Notes: generated from the letters alone by a model not told the origin. 64,000 nucleotides of DNA from Canna indica (GCA_034359265.1 CP136890.1:29058501-29122500); one strand, 5' to 3'; positions 22,262 through 32,716 are shown, counted from the first letter of the stretch. Translations and numbers: made by a program.

Positions 22262-22324
22262 CACGTGTCTGTCCAATTACTATTTTCTCCCGGGTGAGTG
22301 AAGTAATGAACGAGTCTATAAATA
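22262..22324 (+). promoter_or_regulatory. Core promoter of the carrier gene: G-box and TATA box
   Basis: A CACGTG G-box in the context GCCACGTGTC (22262-22267, also a good ABRE) lies 50 bp upstream of a TATAAATA box (22317-22324). A CCAAT word is at 22272. Transcription would then start near 22350, leaving a 5' UTR of about 335 bases. The G-box/ABRE suggests control by bZIP or bHLH factors, perhaps abscisic acid or light; that is inference. Confidence 0.55.
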
Positions 22325-22684
22325 TGCATAAAAGACATCCGAAATCTCAAAAGCAACGCTCTTTTGCTTCGCCCTATCCATCCGCGGAGCTGCGCATCAT
22401 CGTCCCCCCTCCTCCTTTTCGCTCGCTGAGCCAAATCGTGGATCGAGTTTTTCGTTGGCTCGATGCGGTCGTTTTTCGGTGAGCTCATCGCGATCAGGAA
22501 CTCCTCTCGAGAGAAGCTTTGCTCCCTCGTTCTCTCCCTCCTTATGTGAATAAGTCTAAACTGGATGCTTAATTTAGTGTGAATAGAAATAAGGTTAGGG
22601 TTGATTTAGATCTGTAGAGATGGAGGAGAGGTCGAGGGTTTGAGAGTAAGAAGGTAGAGGAGATAGAGTAAGAAGCCAGAGGAG

Positions 22685-23695
22685 ATGAGTTTTATGGCAG
22701 CGACAGGGGCGGAGGAGGAGGAGGAGGGAGCAGCGGCGACCGCGGCGGCGGGGGAGGTCCACTTGCCGGCGGAGGTAGATTGGGAGATGCTGGATAAGTG
22801 GAGGTTCTTCGCCCTGGGCGCGGCACTGTTCTCTGGTGTGTCTGCGGCGCTGTACCCGGCGGTGGTGCTCAAGACGCGGCTCCAGGTCGCGCAGCCCCCG
22901 CCACCGTGTCTCCGGGCGGCGGCGGCGATACTCCGTCACGAGGGGCCTCGGGGATTCTACCGCGGCTTCGTCACCTCCCTCGCCGGTACTGTCCCCGCGC
23001 GGGCGCTCTACATGGGCGCGCTTGAGGCCACCAAGAGCGCCGTCGGGACCGCCACCCTCCGCCTCGGGGTCCCTGAGCCTGCCGCTTCGGCTGCCGCCTC
23101 TGCCGCCGCCGGCCTCAGCGCGGCTGTCGCTGCCCAGTTCATCTGGACTCCCATCGATGTGGTCAGCCAACGCCTCATGGTTCAAGGATCCGCCACCGCG
23201 GCCAAGTACCGCGGCGGGGTTGACGCCTTTAGGAAAATCCTCTGCTCCGATGGACTCCGCGGTCTGTACCGAGGGTTCGGGATGTCGATTCTCACGTATG
23301 CTCCGTCCAATGCGGTTTGGTGGGCATCCTACTCCCTTGCTCAGAGGCTGATCTGGGAGGGCGTTGGCTACCACATGGGCAGCGGCAGCGAGTTAAGGCC
23401 GGGATACGGGGCGTTGGTGGTAGTGCAGGGAGCCAGCGCTGCGGTGGCGGGTGGAGCCTCGGCTATTGTGACGATGCCGCTGGACACCATCAAGACGAGG
23501 ATGCAGGTTTTGGATGGCGACAGTGAGAGGATGACTATTGGACGAACGGTGAGGAGTCTTCTGCGGGAAGGGGGTTGGGGGGCGTGTTACCGAGGGCTGG
23601 GTCCGAGGTGGGCATCGATGTCAGTATCGGCCACCACCATGATCACCACCTATGAGTTCTTGAAGAGGCTTTCAGCTAAAGAGGGCTCTCTTTGA
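22685..23695 (+). CDS. Mitochondrial carrier family protein, SLC25A44-like
   Basis: This 336-residue intronless frame is a complete mitochondrial carrier of the inner membrane, with three repeats of about 100 residues. Each repeat has the Px[D/E]xx[K/R] signature at its first helix end: YPAVVLKTR (57-65, acidic residue replaced), TPIDVVSQR (155-163) and MPLDTIKTR (264-272). Each is followed by a G-x-YRG motif: GFYRGF (90), GLYRGF (193) and ACYRGL (300). The replaced acid in repeat 1, VDWEMLDKWRFF at the N-terminus and WWASYSLAQRLIW in repeat 2 fit the plant SLC25A44 group. In animals SLC25A44 imports branched-chain amino acids; the plant substrate is not known to me. The Ala/Glu-rich N-terminus (1-25) is probably unstructured. 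Codons are strongly GC-ending. It is the only intact host gene here. Confidence 0.93.
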   Translation: MSFMAATGAEEEEEGAAATAAAGEVHLPAEVDWEMLDKWRFFALGAALFSGVSAALYPAVVLKTRLQVAQPPPPCLRAAAAILRHEGPRGFYRGFVTSLAGTVPARALYMGALEATKSAVGTATLRLGVPEPAASAAASAAAGLSAAVAAQFIWTPIDVVSQRLMVQGSATAAKYRGGVDAFRKILCSDGLRGLYRGFGMSILTYAPSNAVWWASYSLAQRLIWEGVGYHMGSGSELRPGYGALVVVQGASAAVAGGASAIVTMPLDTIKTRMQVLDGDSERMTIGRTVRSLLREGGWGACYRGLGPRWASMSVSATTMITTYEFLKRLSAKEGSL

Positions 23696-25298
23696 GGTAC
23701 TTCAAACTAAAAATAACTCTTTTTTTGTTCAAATCCTCTCCTTCTCTTTTTATTTTGTTTTTCTTTTGTATATAGCGTAGTTGAATTCTAGTTCTTTTAG
23801 ATAGAGAGGGAGAGAGGGAGGGAGTCGAATCCAGTTGTTATTAATGAACTATCTTCTGATCTGATCTAATCCAACTATGGATATGAGTTTTGTATGAAAA
23901 GAATATATTTTCCTTTATCTGTTTTAATTTGTTTGATGTTTAATTGTTTATATCACTATTTGATCCACTCTGATCCAAGCATGGATTATTAAGAACAGAG
24001 GCAATATAATTTTGCTATTGCTCAGAAATGTGATATAACAAGGATTAGTATTTAGATTTAGTGGCTTATGGCTGGATGCAGAGTTGGAGTCATAGTGCAT
24101 TGATATCATAAGATGTGGAGACAGGGTGACTCTGGGCATCTCTCCGTAAAGCATGATTGTTGCAGTTGCTAATTGCTGTGCATTCGGTGAACCTTTTGAT
24201 TTGGGAAACACTCATAAGTCTCTTTATTTGCATATAATTTCAGACTAAAACCGTTCCCCTTCAAGTTGTCCAATGCACAATACTGATCAAAGACTAGATT
24301 GAAAGACATCTTATTTTCTTCCATTGTAGGAATGTTTAGGGTAAAACTGTAGAACATTGACTCTTTAAGTTCTATGTGAAGTGCCTGCTAAATGTTTTAC
24401 TTGATATATACCTCGCTGTAGACCCAAATGCTTATTTAAAGCACTTAAAATATGCAAGTGGGGATTTCTTCTAAGATGAAATGAAGAAATTTTAGAAAAA
24501 GCATATAAAAGTAGGGAGAGGGCACGAGGGAATCTTAATGACTAGGAGATATTGGGTCATTGTGGGGCCTTTATGAGCACATCAAGTTCTTGTCCTCTTA
24601 TTCTGGATTGGGTTTGGTAATGGTGTGGGACCTTTAGCTGTAGCTCTTTTTTAGGTGTAACCTACAACGTGTAGGATTTGGAATTTATCTTCTTAGACTC
24701 CACTGTTCCATCTCTTTCCCTCTGGCTATGGTATCGTTACTTTTTTGATTTAAAAGACAATTTTTAAGTACATGATTACTCATTTTCTTCTCAAAATTTT
24801 GGGAAGTTCTCTCTTTCTCATAATAACTATTACAATGATTGCCTTCCTTGTGTTTTTGGCATTGGCAGCAAATTTAGTTATAGGATTTGTCTATTTCTTT
24901 TGGATTTGGAATCTCCTGTCTTATTGTTAAAACATGATGGATGATGCTGGATGCCAGTGAGAGACACAAGTGATTGGTTTTGGGATGGAGATGGGCATTA
25001 TTATCAATTAATGTGGCCGTTCTGTCCACTTCTGACTTTGATCAAGTTCTTGTTTGCTGGATAAACTACAGAGGTATTGCTAGTATCCAGCTCAAGAAAA
25101 AAATATTACTACCACGAAATAATATAATTTCACAGTATGATTTAAAGATCTGCTTACTGGTCGAACTTGACAAAAGTTAAAAATTTATCGGTTGATTAAT
25201 TTGAAAAGTAAAATTAGCAGCTTATTAGGGGTTGCATTACCAATATCAGTCCCCTTCTAGCAAATTATACTGTATTTATTGTATCTAACTTGACTTAT
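23696..25298. other. 3' flank of the carrier gene; matches a second copy at 27.6-28.6 kb
   Basis: The 3' UTR probably covers the first few hundred bases; no canonical AATAAA signal could be assigned. Stretches at about 24060-24130 and 24530-24780 align with 27960-28070 and 28380-28560, showing that the gene's 3' part and flank were duplicated. No other gene was seen. Confidence 0.5.
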
Positions 25299-25545
25299 AA
25301 AATTAAGGGAAAGTCATGTTTTTAGTCCTCGTAGTTTATTTGGATTTTGATTTTAGTCTTCATAGTTTAAAAATTTTGATTTTAGTCTTCACACTATATT
25401 TTCGTTTACGAGCAGATCCTTATCGTCACTTTAGGCATTAAACGGCGTTATACGAAGCTAGCATGACTAACAGTTGTTGACCGGACATTACTGACATGGA
25501 CAAGTTAATTGGTGGTCTTTTAAATCGCATTATAAGTATGAGGAC

Positions 25546-25700
25546 TAAAACTAAAATTTGAGTAAACTATGGGGACTAAAATTAAAATTCGAGTAAACTA
25601 TTAGGATTAAAATCAAAATTCGATTAAAACTATGGGGATTAAAATTAAAATTCGATTAAAACTATGGGGATTAAAATCAAAATTCGAGTAAACTATGGGG
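25546..25700. repeat. Tandem array of TIR-like 35-40-bp units
   Basis: Four or five diverged copies of CTATGGGGATTAAAAT...AAAATTCGA follow each other. The same text occurs in the element's terminal inverted repeats, so the ends appear to have been amplified internally. Confidence 0.75.
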
Positions 25701-25734
25701 ACTTTCAAACAGGTTGTACGCTAAACTCGTGCTT

Positions 25735-26060
25735 GAGTATTTCACATAGAGCCGACAGGGGATTCCTTTAATAACCTGCTATTTTGATTCCGTTCATATA
25801 AAAGTTTAATTCTCCAACACTTGACACACCGTGTTTGGAAGTCCTCGGCCAAACAAGTATTTCACATAGAGTCGGTAGGGGATTCCTTTGATAATCGACT
25901 ATTTTGATTTCGGTCATATAAGTTTAATTCTTCGACACTTGACATGTTTGGAAGTCCTCAGCCAAACGAGTATTTCACATAGAGTCGATAGGGGATTCCT
26001 TTGATAATAGACCGTTTTGATTTCGCTCATATAAAAGTTCAATTCTCCGACATTTGACAC
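25735..26060. repeat. Three tandem units of 114-120 bp
   Basis: Units begin at 25735, 25855 and 25969, each with AGTATTTCACATAGAG, then GGGGATTCCTTT and CATATAA. The third unit ends early, where the tRNA-like sequence begins. Confidence 0.8.
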
Positions 26061-26061
26061 G

Positions 26062-26145
26062 CGGACTATAGCTCAGTTGGTAGAGTGGAAGACTGTAGTT
26101 GATTCAGACATCCTTAGGTCGTTGGTTTGAATTCGATAAGTCGAA
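26062..26145 (+). tRNA. tRNA-Tyr(GTA)-like sequence with intron, degenerate
   Basis: The A box (TAGCTCAGTTGG) and a near-consensus B box (GGTTTGAATTC) are present. The anticodon region GACTGTAG is followed by a short intron-like insert and ATCCTTAGGTCG, the arrangement of plant intron-containing tRNA-Tyr genes. The acceptor stem is damaged: at least three of seven pairs do not form (CGGACTA against AAGTCGA), and the T loop reads TTTGAAT. It is most likely a pseudo-tRNA or the head of a tRNA-derived SINE carried by the surrounding element. Confidence 0.6.
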
Positions 26146-26362
26146 TTTTGAGAAGTTATAAATTTTTTTCTTTTCGATCCTTTCTCCAAATATAGGAAAA
26201 ATTATACTTTTCGATCCTTGTTTATGTCTCAAGTGACGGCAAGGATCAACTCCTAAAAAAAATATAGTATGAGGATTAAAATTAAAAAATTTAAACTACG
26301 AAGATTAAAATCAAAATTCGAATAAATAACGAGGACTAAAAGTATAATTTTTCCTAAAATTA

Positions 26363-27568
26363 GTAGTTAGGGTTTAAAAAATCATAACCACACAGATGAA
26401 GTGTGAATTCATAATTATCAGAATCAACCTTAGAGTTCAGATCACTAATTCACTGTCGAAATACAACTTTACTAAAAAATATATTTAAAATCATGTCTAT
26501 TATATAATAATATTAAAGTATAAAAACATTTTAAATATCTAAATTTCTGTAGTTTGTAAATTTATCCAGTTAGTCAACTTAAAAACTAGTTTGGTCAAAA
26601 AAAAAAACCTAAGTCGACCAGATTAATCTAAGTTTTCCATTTTTTTTTAAATCCATAAGCCTGGCTCGACAAGGAGTCCAGACAGGTCGGGTCTAAGTTT
26701 TATTATTACTGTTGAATTAACTATTGCTGTTGTTGTACGGTATGCAAACATATCAAATGGCCGGATCTCTACAGAAACAGTCAGCAACAGGAGAGGGTGT
26801 ATTTACTTATTGTCAGACAAGTTGTTCTTTTCAATAACTTGATCGGATAAGAACTCCAACATGGCTTTGGAAGGACATAAAGTATTCCTTTTCCTAATTT
26901 TTTGGGATCAACTTGGGAATCCTGTCTCCCGTTACCAGTCATCCCCAGTGTGATTAGTTGTTAGATCAAGGAAAGATCATATTGATAGTTGATTTTTGAT
27001 CTTATGCTCATTTAATATGATTGTGTGCACATGGTATTTCGTTTGATATGCAAAATTAGAATGATATTACTTGTTCTTTACGGTTGTGACGTGGGAAAGA
27101 AAAGTATGGTGGGTGTTTTTGGCATTGGAAGATGTATTTATCACAATGACTTTGGAGATAACAACCGTGGGAGGATATATCGATGTAGTGCGTAACTTAT
27201 ATTTTAAATTGCCTGTATAGTTTACCTACTCTTTAAAGAAATAATATGAACTTTAGATCATGCAGAATTACTTCCGCTTACATTTCGCCTTCTTCAATTG
27301 CTTTTTTGTTTAATTTTGAGTGAATGGTCAAACTTCCTTGAATAAACGAGCAAATCATGAAGTAGAGAGTTGATGTTTAAATGCAAAAAGAAATTCTTAT
27401 TAGATAAATTATTTAACACTTTTGCTTATGCTAAACTTATAGAAGCACTGTGTGTTCTTTTTAATAGGTGAGATTGCTTATGCTTGATAAGTTCCTATTA
27501 CCTTATTCCTTGTAAGAGTAATGGTCCCAATCTATAGTTGAGCTTCGAGCATAAAATATTGCTTTAAA
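26363..27568. other. Intergenic AT-rich sequence
   Basis: No coding frame, RNA gene or bounded repeat was recognised. Confidence 0.45.
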
Positions 27569-28560
27569 GCAGATAAGGTTGCAGGTGCTTGATGGTGACT
27601 GCAAGGATGGCAATTCAGTGAACAAATTAATGAGGAAACTTCTGAGGGCTTCAAAGTAGCTGTTGCTCACCATCATGGTGATCACCTACAGGTATGTAAA
27701 GAGCCATTATAGCTTTAAAAAAGGTATTCCCATTGAGGTACTACAAAACTTTAATAATCATCCCCTAACTTTTCTTGTATACAAATTAATCATTTTTAGT
27801 TTACCATCTTATCATCTAATCTTATCCAAACATGGATGAGGTATCGAATGAAATTAAGAATCTTGCTTCCTTTTTTCTGTTATTAAATAGAGTAAGTAAG
27901 AATTCTTTTCCATGCTTAAAGTTGGAATAAATACACATATATTACAGGGGATAGAATTAAAGTGTTGTTTATGGAACTTAAGTGGTGAGTGGTTGGGTGG
28001 AGACAACTCACAGATTGAGATTGGTGTTAATATCATGGAGATGGAGACAAAGTGTCTGCAATCTATCTTGGAGTTTGCTGCAGGTGCTGCTAACATGGTG
28101 GGTCTTTTGGGTTAGGAAATGACCTTCAGTTTCTTATTCCTGCAAAGTCCCTAGAAACCCTCACCTCTTGTATATTATAGTTCAGATTTACTTGTCTTTT
28201 ATCCTGCAATGAGTCAATCAGGTCAAGATCTACTTCAAAATTAGAAACATGCATTTGTCTTTAGAAAGGCCATTTACAATTTCCTTTGACACAATTTCTA
28301 GCTTAATTTTCAAGAAAAATAATCATGGTAAAAAGAAGTTTTATTGAAAGGAGGAAATGCTTTAAGAAACGCAACTGGAGAAGAAATCATAACGACTAGG
28401 AGATTATAGACTATTGTGGGGCATCTATGTAGACACCAGTTGTTGTCCTTTCATTTTGGATAAGATTTTGTGGTGGGCCACGTGGGATTGAGATTTTTTA
28501 TGCCTCCACTCTCCCATGTCTATTCCTCTAGCATACTCTCTTGTTTAATCTAAATGGCAA
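27569..28560 (+). pseudogene. Decayed duplicate of the carrier gene 3' end and flank
   Basis: RLQVLDGDCKDGNSVNKLM then RKLLR can be read from 27569, matching the third-repeat stretch TRMQVLDGD...TVRSLLRE of the carrier at 22685-23695. After a deletion and frameshift, LTIMVITYRYVKS matches TTMITTYEFLKRLS near its end. The stop region, GAGGTACTACAAA, and later blocks follow the 3' flank of the intact gene in the same order. The 5' two-thirds of the gene are absent. It is a segmental, not a processed, duplicate because non-transcribed flank is shared. Confidence 0.7.
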
Positions 28561-29974
28561 GGTATCTAACTGTTCCTAGTCAAACTTTGTTTCTTCCATT
28601 GATAAATACTAGCTTTGGTAGGTCCACACATGTGTTGGTAAATAGGGATGACATGACAATAAAGCCGAGTAAAAATTAAAAAAAATATTCTGTTTTTGTC
28701 CTGCACCAAAGATGATATGAACAAGTGATTAATTTTATTTTGAATCAAAAAATAGATTATTAGACGAAAATAATCCAAATTTTTGTGAATTTTTTTAATT
28801 TTGATCCATTCTTTAATTTATCTCAATTCTATATAAAAAATTTAATATTAATTCTAATAATAATTTCTCGTCAATTAATCGTGATGTCGCTTATTAACAT
28901 GCTAATATGATAATTTAAAAATAATTTTTAAATATCATGTCAGAAAGAGTCTACGTAGATTTAATTTTAACTTCATTTTTTCTTTAATATTGAAAGAGTT
29001 ATTAGATAAAAAGATGTCAACTTTCGAATTTTTTTTAATTTTAATCAATTTTTTGATTGGTCTATAAAGTTTAATATTAATTTTAATAATGATCTTCTTA
29101 ACCTGAAAGGATGAATAGGATTGGTACTGAGCATTAATTACATCATTGGAGACAAAGTGTTTGATTCTAGGTGCAGATAGAGATGTTTATCAGAAAGTAG
29201 CATGACCCACGTGTCTACTTTTTCCCTTTTTTTGTATTTGGTGTGGAAAAGTTTGGTCCGCTTCATATCCTCCCCCCTCCAAAAAAACAATTACAAAATC
29301 TAATGGAACTGTACTTAACTTAATTAATTAGTCAACTTAGTGGCAAGGATAATGGTGCTTCAATTACTAAAGCATAAATTAGAATATTGCAAACTAAGCT
29401 GTCTCATCAATTTTAAAATCAAACCGATGGATTCCATCAATTCTGCTACCAAATTATGAAGAATTTAAACATTTTAAATTAGCAGATTTCACAAATTTGA
29501 ATTCTAAATGATAATTAATGAATTGAAAATTGAAAAGAGCAAAAGAAAAGGTGGAAATTCTGCCTTTTAATTTAAACATATTATCCTTTGAGATTCTGAC
29601 AATGACGTTAGGAGATACGTCGATGGGGAAGTGACTATAACCGCAAATTATTTTCGAAAAAGGGAAATTGATAAGTTTTAGGTGTTATAGAATTGATTTC
29701 AATTGACTAGTTGCATACAATTATTAATTTAATATAGTAAAAATTGACTACCTCACGAATAATAATGGACACCGTTGGTGTTGCGTGCAAGAAAATATTA
29801 TGCGCTGTTGTAATGCGTTGTTTACAACTAGGTGTTGTTTAATCTGCTTGACAACGTTCCAGTACCTGCTTATTTGTTTTAGGTCCGTCGGATAGCAACC
29901 AATTCTTTTTCAATATATATTTTAAAGGATTCTTTAATTAAAGAAAATTATTTTGTATTTTCGTCATTTGTTGT
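28561..29974. other. Intergenic AT-rich sequence
   Basis: No gene or bounded repeat was seen. It forms the left flank of copia element R2. Confidence 0.45.
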
Positions 29975-31027
29975 TGTTAGGGGTTGACTCAAATTGGATT
30001 CGAACCGAATCCAATGAATCTAACCGGATTCAAATCGGAGTTCATTGGATCAAGAAAAGAAATAGAGAAAAAAAGGGAAAAAACTATTGCTGCTACTGTC
30101 CACTGGGCCCGACCCCGACCCAGACGGGCCAGACAGTTGGGTTGAGCCCAGCCTGCGCTAGCCCACTACTAGCGCCGCCTGCGTGCAATGCACGCGCTAG
30201 CATCTGCTGGCGCGTCCACGTGCAACACACGTGAGGCGCACGATCGCTTGCCCACGCCCGTCGCACACGGGCAGAGACGCATTCGCATCTCTGCGCCTGC
30301 ATGTAGGGACGACGTAGCACGCAGAACGCGTGCCACGCGTCCGCAACATACGCGTTCTTGAGTGCAGCGCCCGCGTGTGTGAGATCCACGCATCCTCATC
30401 CTTCATGGGACGACTCTCGCATGCCCAGTGTAAAGCGAGGCCATTTTTCTTAATTTTGATCCAATTTCGAGCCAATTGCAGCCAACAAGGATTCTGAATT
30501 TTTTCCAACAATCTTAATTTTTCTCCGGATCAACTAACTCATCCTAAGTATAAATACGGACAATTTTCTTGAGGATATCATGTTTCATACCGAGAAAGAT
30601 AATCTCCATGTGAGAGTTTTAGAGATCTAGAAAATTAAGAGTGCTGCAACGATTCTTTTTCAAGGAGTGCCCCTTCACAGTTTTCGACATACAGTAACAG
30701 GAGTTTAGTGTCAATGCAGATCTTGCAGAGACAGTATCTCTATTCTGTACCGATTTCAGGTTCAATTTATTTAAGACAGTTTGTTGTATTCTAAAGGGAA
30801 TTTAGATTATTGACACTCTTATTATAAGGTTCTTTTCTGAAATTAATAAAACAGACTCATCTTCTCCCTGTGGACGTAGGATCGGCACCCCGCCGAGTCC
30901 GAACCACATTAACCCCTTTGCCTCTCTTATTTTTTCTGCATTGTTATTATTGGATTTGGTTTTTTATTTATCTCACTGGGTTTGGATTTTGTCGATCATA
31001 TAGGAAATTATTCCAAATTTTCTAACA
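29975..31027 (+). mobile_element. 5' LTR of copia element R2
   Basis: This 1053-bp LTR starts TGTTAGGGGTTGACTC and ends TTTTCTAACA, followed by a tRNA-iMet primer-binding site. It pairs with the 3' LTR at 39488-40506. In the first 76 aligned bases I count five differences, all transitions, so the insertion is old. A GC-rich part (30100-30420) contains many CACGTG-like words. The flanks (GTTGT before the 5' LTR and ATTAT after the 3' LTR) do not form a target duplication. Confidence 0.85.
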
Positions 31028-31029
31028 GT

Positions 31030-31041
31030 TGGTATCGGAGC
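31030..31041 (+). other. Primer-binding site of R2
   Basis: TGGTATCGGAGC follows the LTR and differs by one base from the usual copia tRNA-iMet primer site. Confidence 0.8.
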
Positions 31042-31455
31042 CTATTTCCCCAACCATGACGAGCACCAAATTTGATATTGAGAAGTTAGATCGCAATGTC
31101 AACTATACACTTTGGTCAATGAAAATGAAAACGATCCTAACTATGGAGAAGATACATGATGTCATCCTTGGTAAGGATAATATGCAGGGGACCGAGGAGG
31201 AGAAAGAATACAAGGAGATAAGGCAATTGCAGTTTTGTACCTAAGTTTGTCAAATGAAGCACTTCGAGAAATTACATCCTAGAAGACAACTAAAGGTATA
31301 TGGGATAAGCTCGCATCCTTGTATCAGGACACAACTCTCACCAGTAAGATGACTTTAAAACAGAAGCTCAATTTCCTACGTATGGCAAAAGGCACATCGG
31401 TCAAAGAACATATCAATACTTTTCAAACAATCATCCACTACTAGAAACTTGGTCT

Positions 31456-31740
31456 TCAGCAACGGCTATCAGCAACGGCCGCTCAAGCCGTTGCTATTTG
31501 CAACGGCATTCTTACGGCCGCCCGAGCCGTTGCAGATATCTGTATCTGCAACGGCGTTCTAACGGAAAACCGAGCCGTTGCTGATTATTTTAATTATCTG
31601 CAACGGCTTTCGGACGGAAAGGCTAGCCGTTGCTGATTTTTTAATTTTCAGCAACGGCTTGCTAACAGATAAGTGAGCCGTTGCTGATGATAACTTATCA
31701 GCAACGGCTTTCTAACGGGCGAGTGAGCCGTTGCTGATAA
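31456..31740. repeat. CACTA-B 5' subterminal repeat array
   Basis: Seven copies of GCAACGGC and six of its complement GCCGTTGC alternate in about 285 bp, mostly as pairs about 20 bp apart that could form small hairpins. In En/Spm elements such arrays are bound by the TNPA-type protein. The array ends directly at the TATA box. Confidence 0.85.
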
Positions 31741-31741
31741 G

Positions 31742-31749
31742 TTTATATA
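31742..31749 (+). promoter_or_regulatory. Putative TATA box of CACTA-B
   Basis: TTTATATA follows the last subterminal repeat. Copies C and E have TTTATTTAA at the same place. Transcription would start near 31775, in a GC-rich leader. Confidence 0.5.
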
Positions 31750-32054
31750 GGGCACGGTCTCGCGCCCGACCCTTCTTCCTCCCGCTGCTGCCGCCGCCGC
31801 CTCCTGCCGAGAACTTCGCCGCTGCTGCCGTTGCTGCCGACGCCTCTCGCCGCCGCGCCGCTGCCGCTGCTGCCGGTATGTTGATCGGCCGACCTATACG
31901 GTTTCGGCCGGAGATGTTAAAATCCGACCGAAACCCTATTTCTAGGGTTTCGGCCGACGGCGGTCGGCCTATGGCCGCCGCCGGACCTTCTACAGTGGCC
32001 GGACAGTGTGTCCGGCCACTGTACGCCGGCGCCGGAGGGTGGACTCCGGCGCCG

Positions 32055-32056
<2 letters not shown>

Positions 32057-32104
<48 letters not shown>
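32057..32104. repeat. (AT)24 microsatellite in the CACTA-B leader
   Basis: A run of AT dinucleotides, absent from the matching place in C and E. Confidence 0.9.
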
Positions 32105-32108
<4 letters not shown>

Positions 32109-32202
32109 TTTGAAATTGTTAATTAATTATTTTATAAATGTTAATTAATTATTTAGATTAATTGTTTAATTTGTTAGATTAATTATTAGGGTTTAGATTA
32201 AT

Positions 32203-32306
32203 TTCGGACGCGCGCCGGAATCGTCCACTTCGGACGCGCGCCGGAATCGTCCAATTCGGACTCGCGCCGGAATCGTCCCCTTCGGACGCGCGCCGAAATC
32301 GTCCAA
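32203..32306. repeat. 26-bp GC-rich tandem repeat, four copies
   Basis: Units starting TTCGGACGCGCGCCGG are repeated head to tail four times, with a fifth partial and decayed unit after 32306. Relatives have fewer: about three diverged units in E (61100-61190) and one in C (48850-48880). Confidence 0.85.
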
Positions 32307-32500
32307 TATGGACTCGAACTGTCTCAAAACATTTAGAAAATAATCATCCATCCGACGAGTTGATATGTTTCACGTACGCATCGATCAGTCGGATATGATT
32401 TAGCAAAACCTTAGATCCGTTCGGGGATTGTATGTTCGTGTAAAAGAAGTAGATGATCTTTTATACGACGTAGAATTCTTGAATTGTCCCTGATTGGACA

Positions 32501-32716
32501 ATTTGGGAATATAGTTATTTGTACTGCACTTACGTTTTTATTTTAACTGTTAACTAATTATTCTAAATTTCGGCAACATCTCTCTTGTTCTCCGATACGC
32601 GCCCAGATGATATGCGTATTCGGAGAACTGTAGGGAGATGCTGTCGAAATTTAGAATAATTAGTTAACAGTTAAAATAAAAACGTAAGTGCAGTACGAAT
32701 AACATAAATCCCGAAT
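32501..32716. promoter_or_regulatory. Long hairpin upstream of the CACTA-B transposase start
   Basis: The arms 32521-32580 and 32637-32696 are reverse complements at 58 of 60 positions. Weaker pairing extends outward to 32501 and 32716. An inner stem joins GTTCTCCGATACGC (32587-32600) to GCGTATTCGGAGAAC (32614-32628) around a 13-base loop. The hairpin ends about 60 bp before the ATG, so it lies in the leader if transcription begins at the upstream TATA box. A related fold can be read in C, D and E. Confidence 0.85.

Larger units (their letters stand above)
25306..26355. mobile_element. Long-TIR non-autonomous DNA element with tandem repeats
   Basis: The two ends are imperfect inverted repeats of about 85 bp: the left starts AGGGAAAGTCATG then TTTTTAGTCCTCG, and the right is its complement, ending CGAGGACTAAAAG then TTTTTCCT. 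AAAATTA flanks both sides (25299-25305 and 26356-26362) as a 7-bp direct repeat. The interior has no transposase. It holds diverged copies of a 35-40-bp TIR-like unit (25546-25700), three tandem units of 114-120 bp and a tRNA-Tyr-like sequence. The superfamily is unclear (Mutator- or hAT-like). Confidence 0.7.

Noticed and set aside
22836..23351. Second plus-strand frame of 171 codons inside the carrier gene
   Set aside because: Low-complexity Ser/Pro/Arg shadow of the real frame, with no independent signal.
22595..23374. Long antisense frame of 259 codons across the carrier gene
   Set aside because: It lacks stops because the sense gene is GC-rich with biased third positions. Its composition is Arg/Gly-rich nonsense and no domain is recognisable.
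25735..26060. CRISPR-like repeat array
   Set aside because: Three units of 114-120 bp are repeated in full, with no short repeats separated by unique spacers. The genome is eukaryotic.
26062..26145. Functional tRNA-Tyr gene
   Set aside because: The acceptor stem has several unpaired positions and the T loop is altered, so it is unlikely to give a mature tRNA.
30093..30511. Overlapping minus-strand frames in the copia R2 LTR
   Set aside because: They come from the GC-rich part of the LTR, overlap each other in different frames and match the other LTR only as DNA.
31731..32126. 131-codon plus-strand frame in the CACTA-B leader
   Set aside because: It is a Pro/Ala-rich frame in GC-rich leader, ends in the AT microsatellite as repeated Tyr-Ile, and is not kept in copies C and E.
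32501..32716. Direct identification of the CACTA-B hairpin as a miR820 gene
   Set aside because: I do not see the known miR820 mature sequence in either arm. Only the general CACTA origin is shared.
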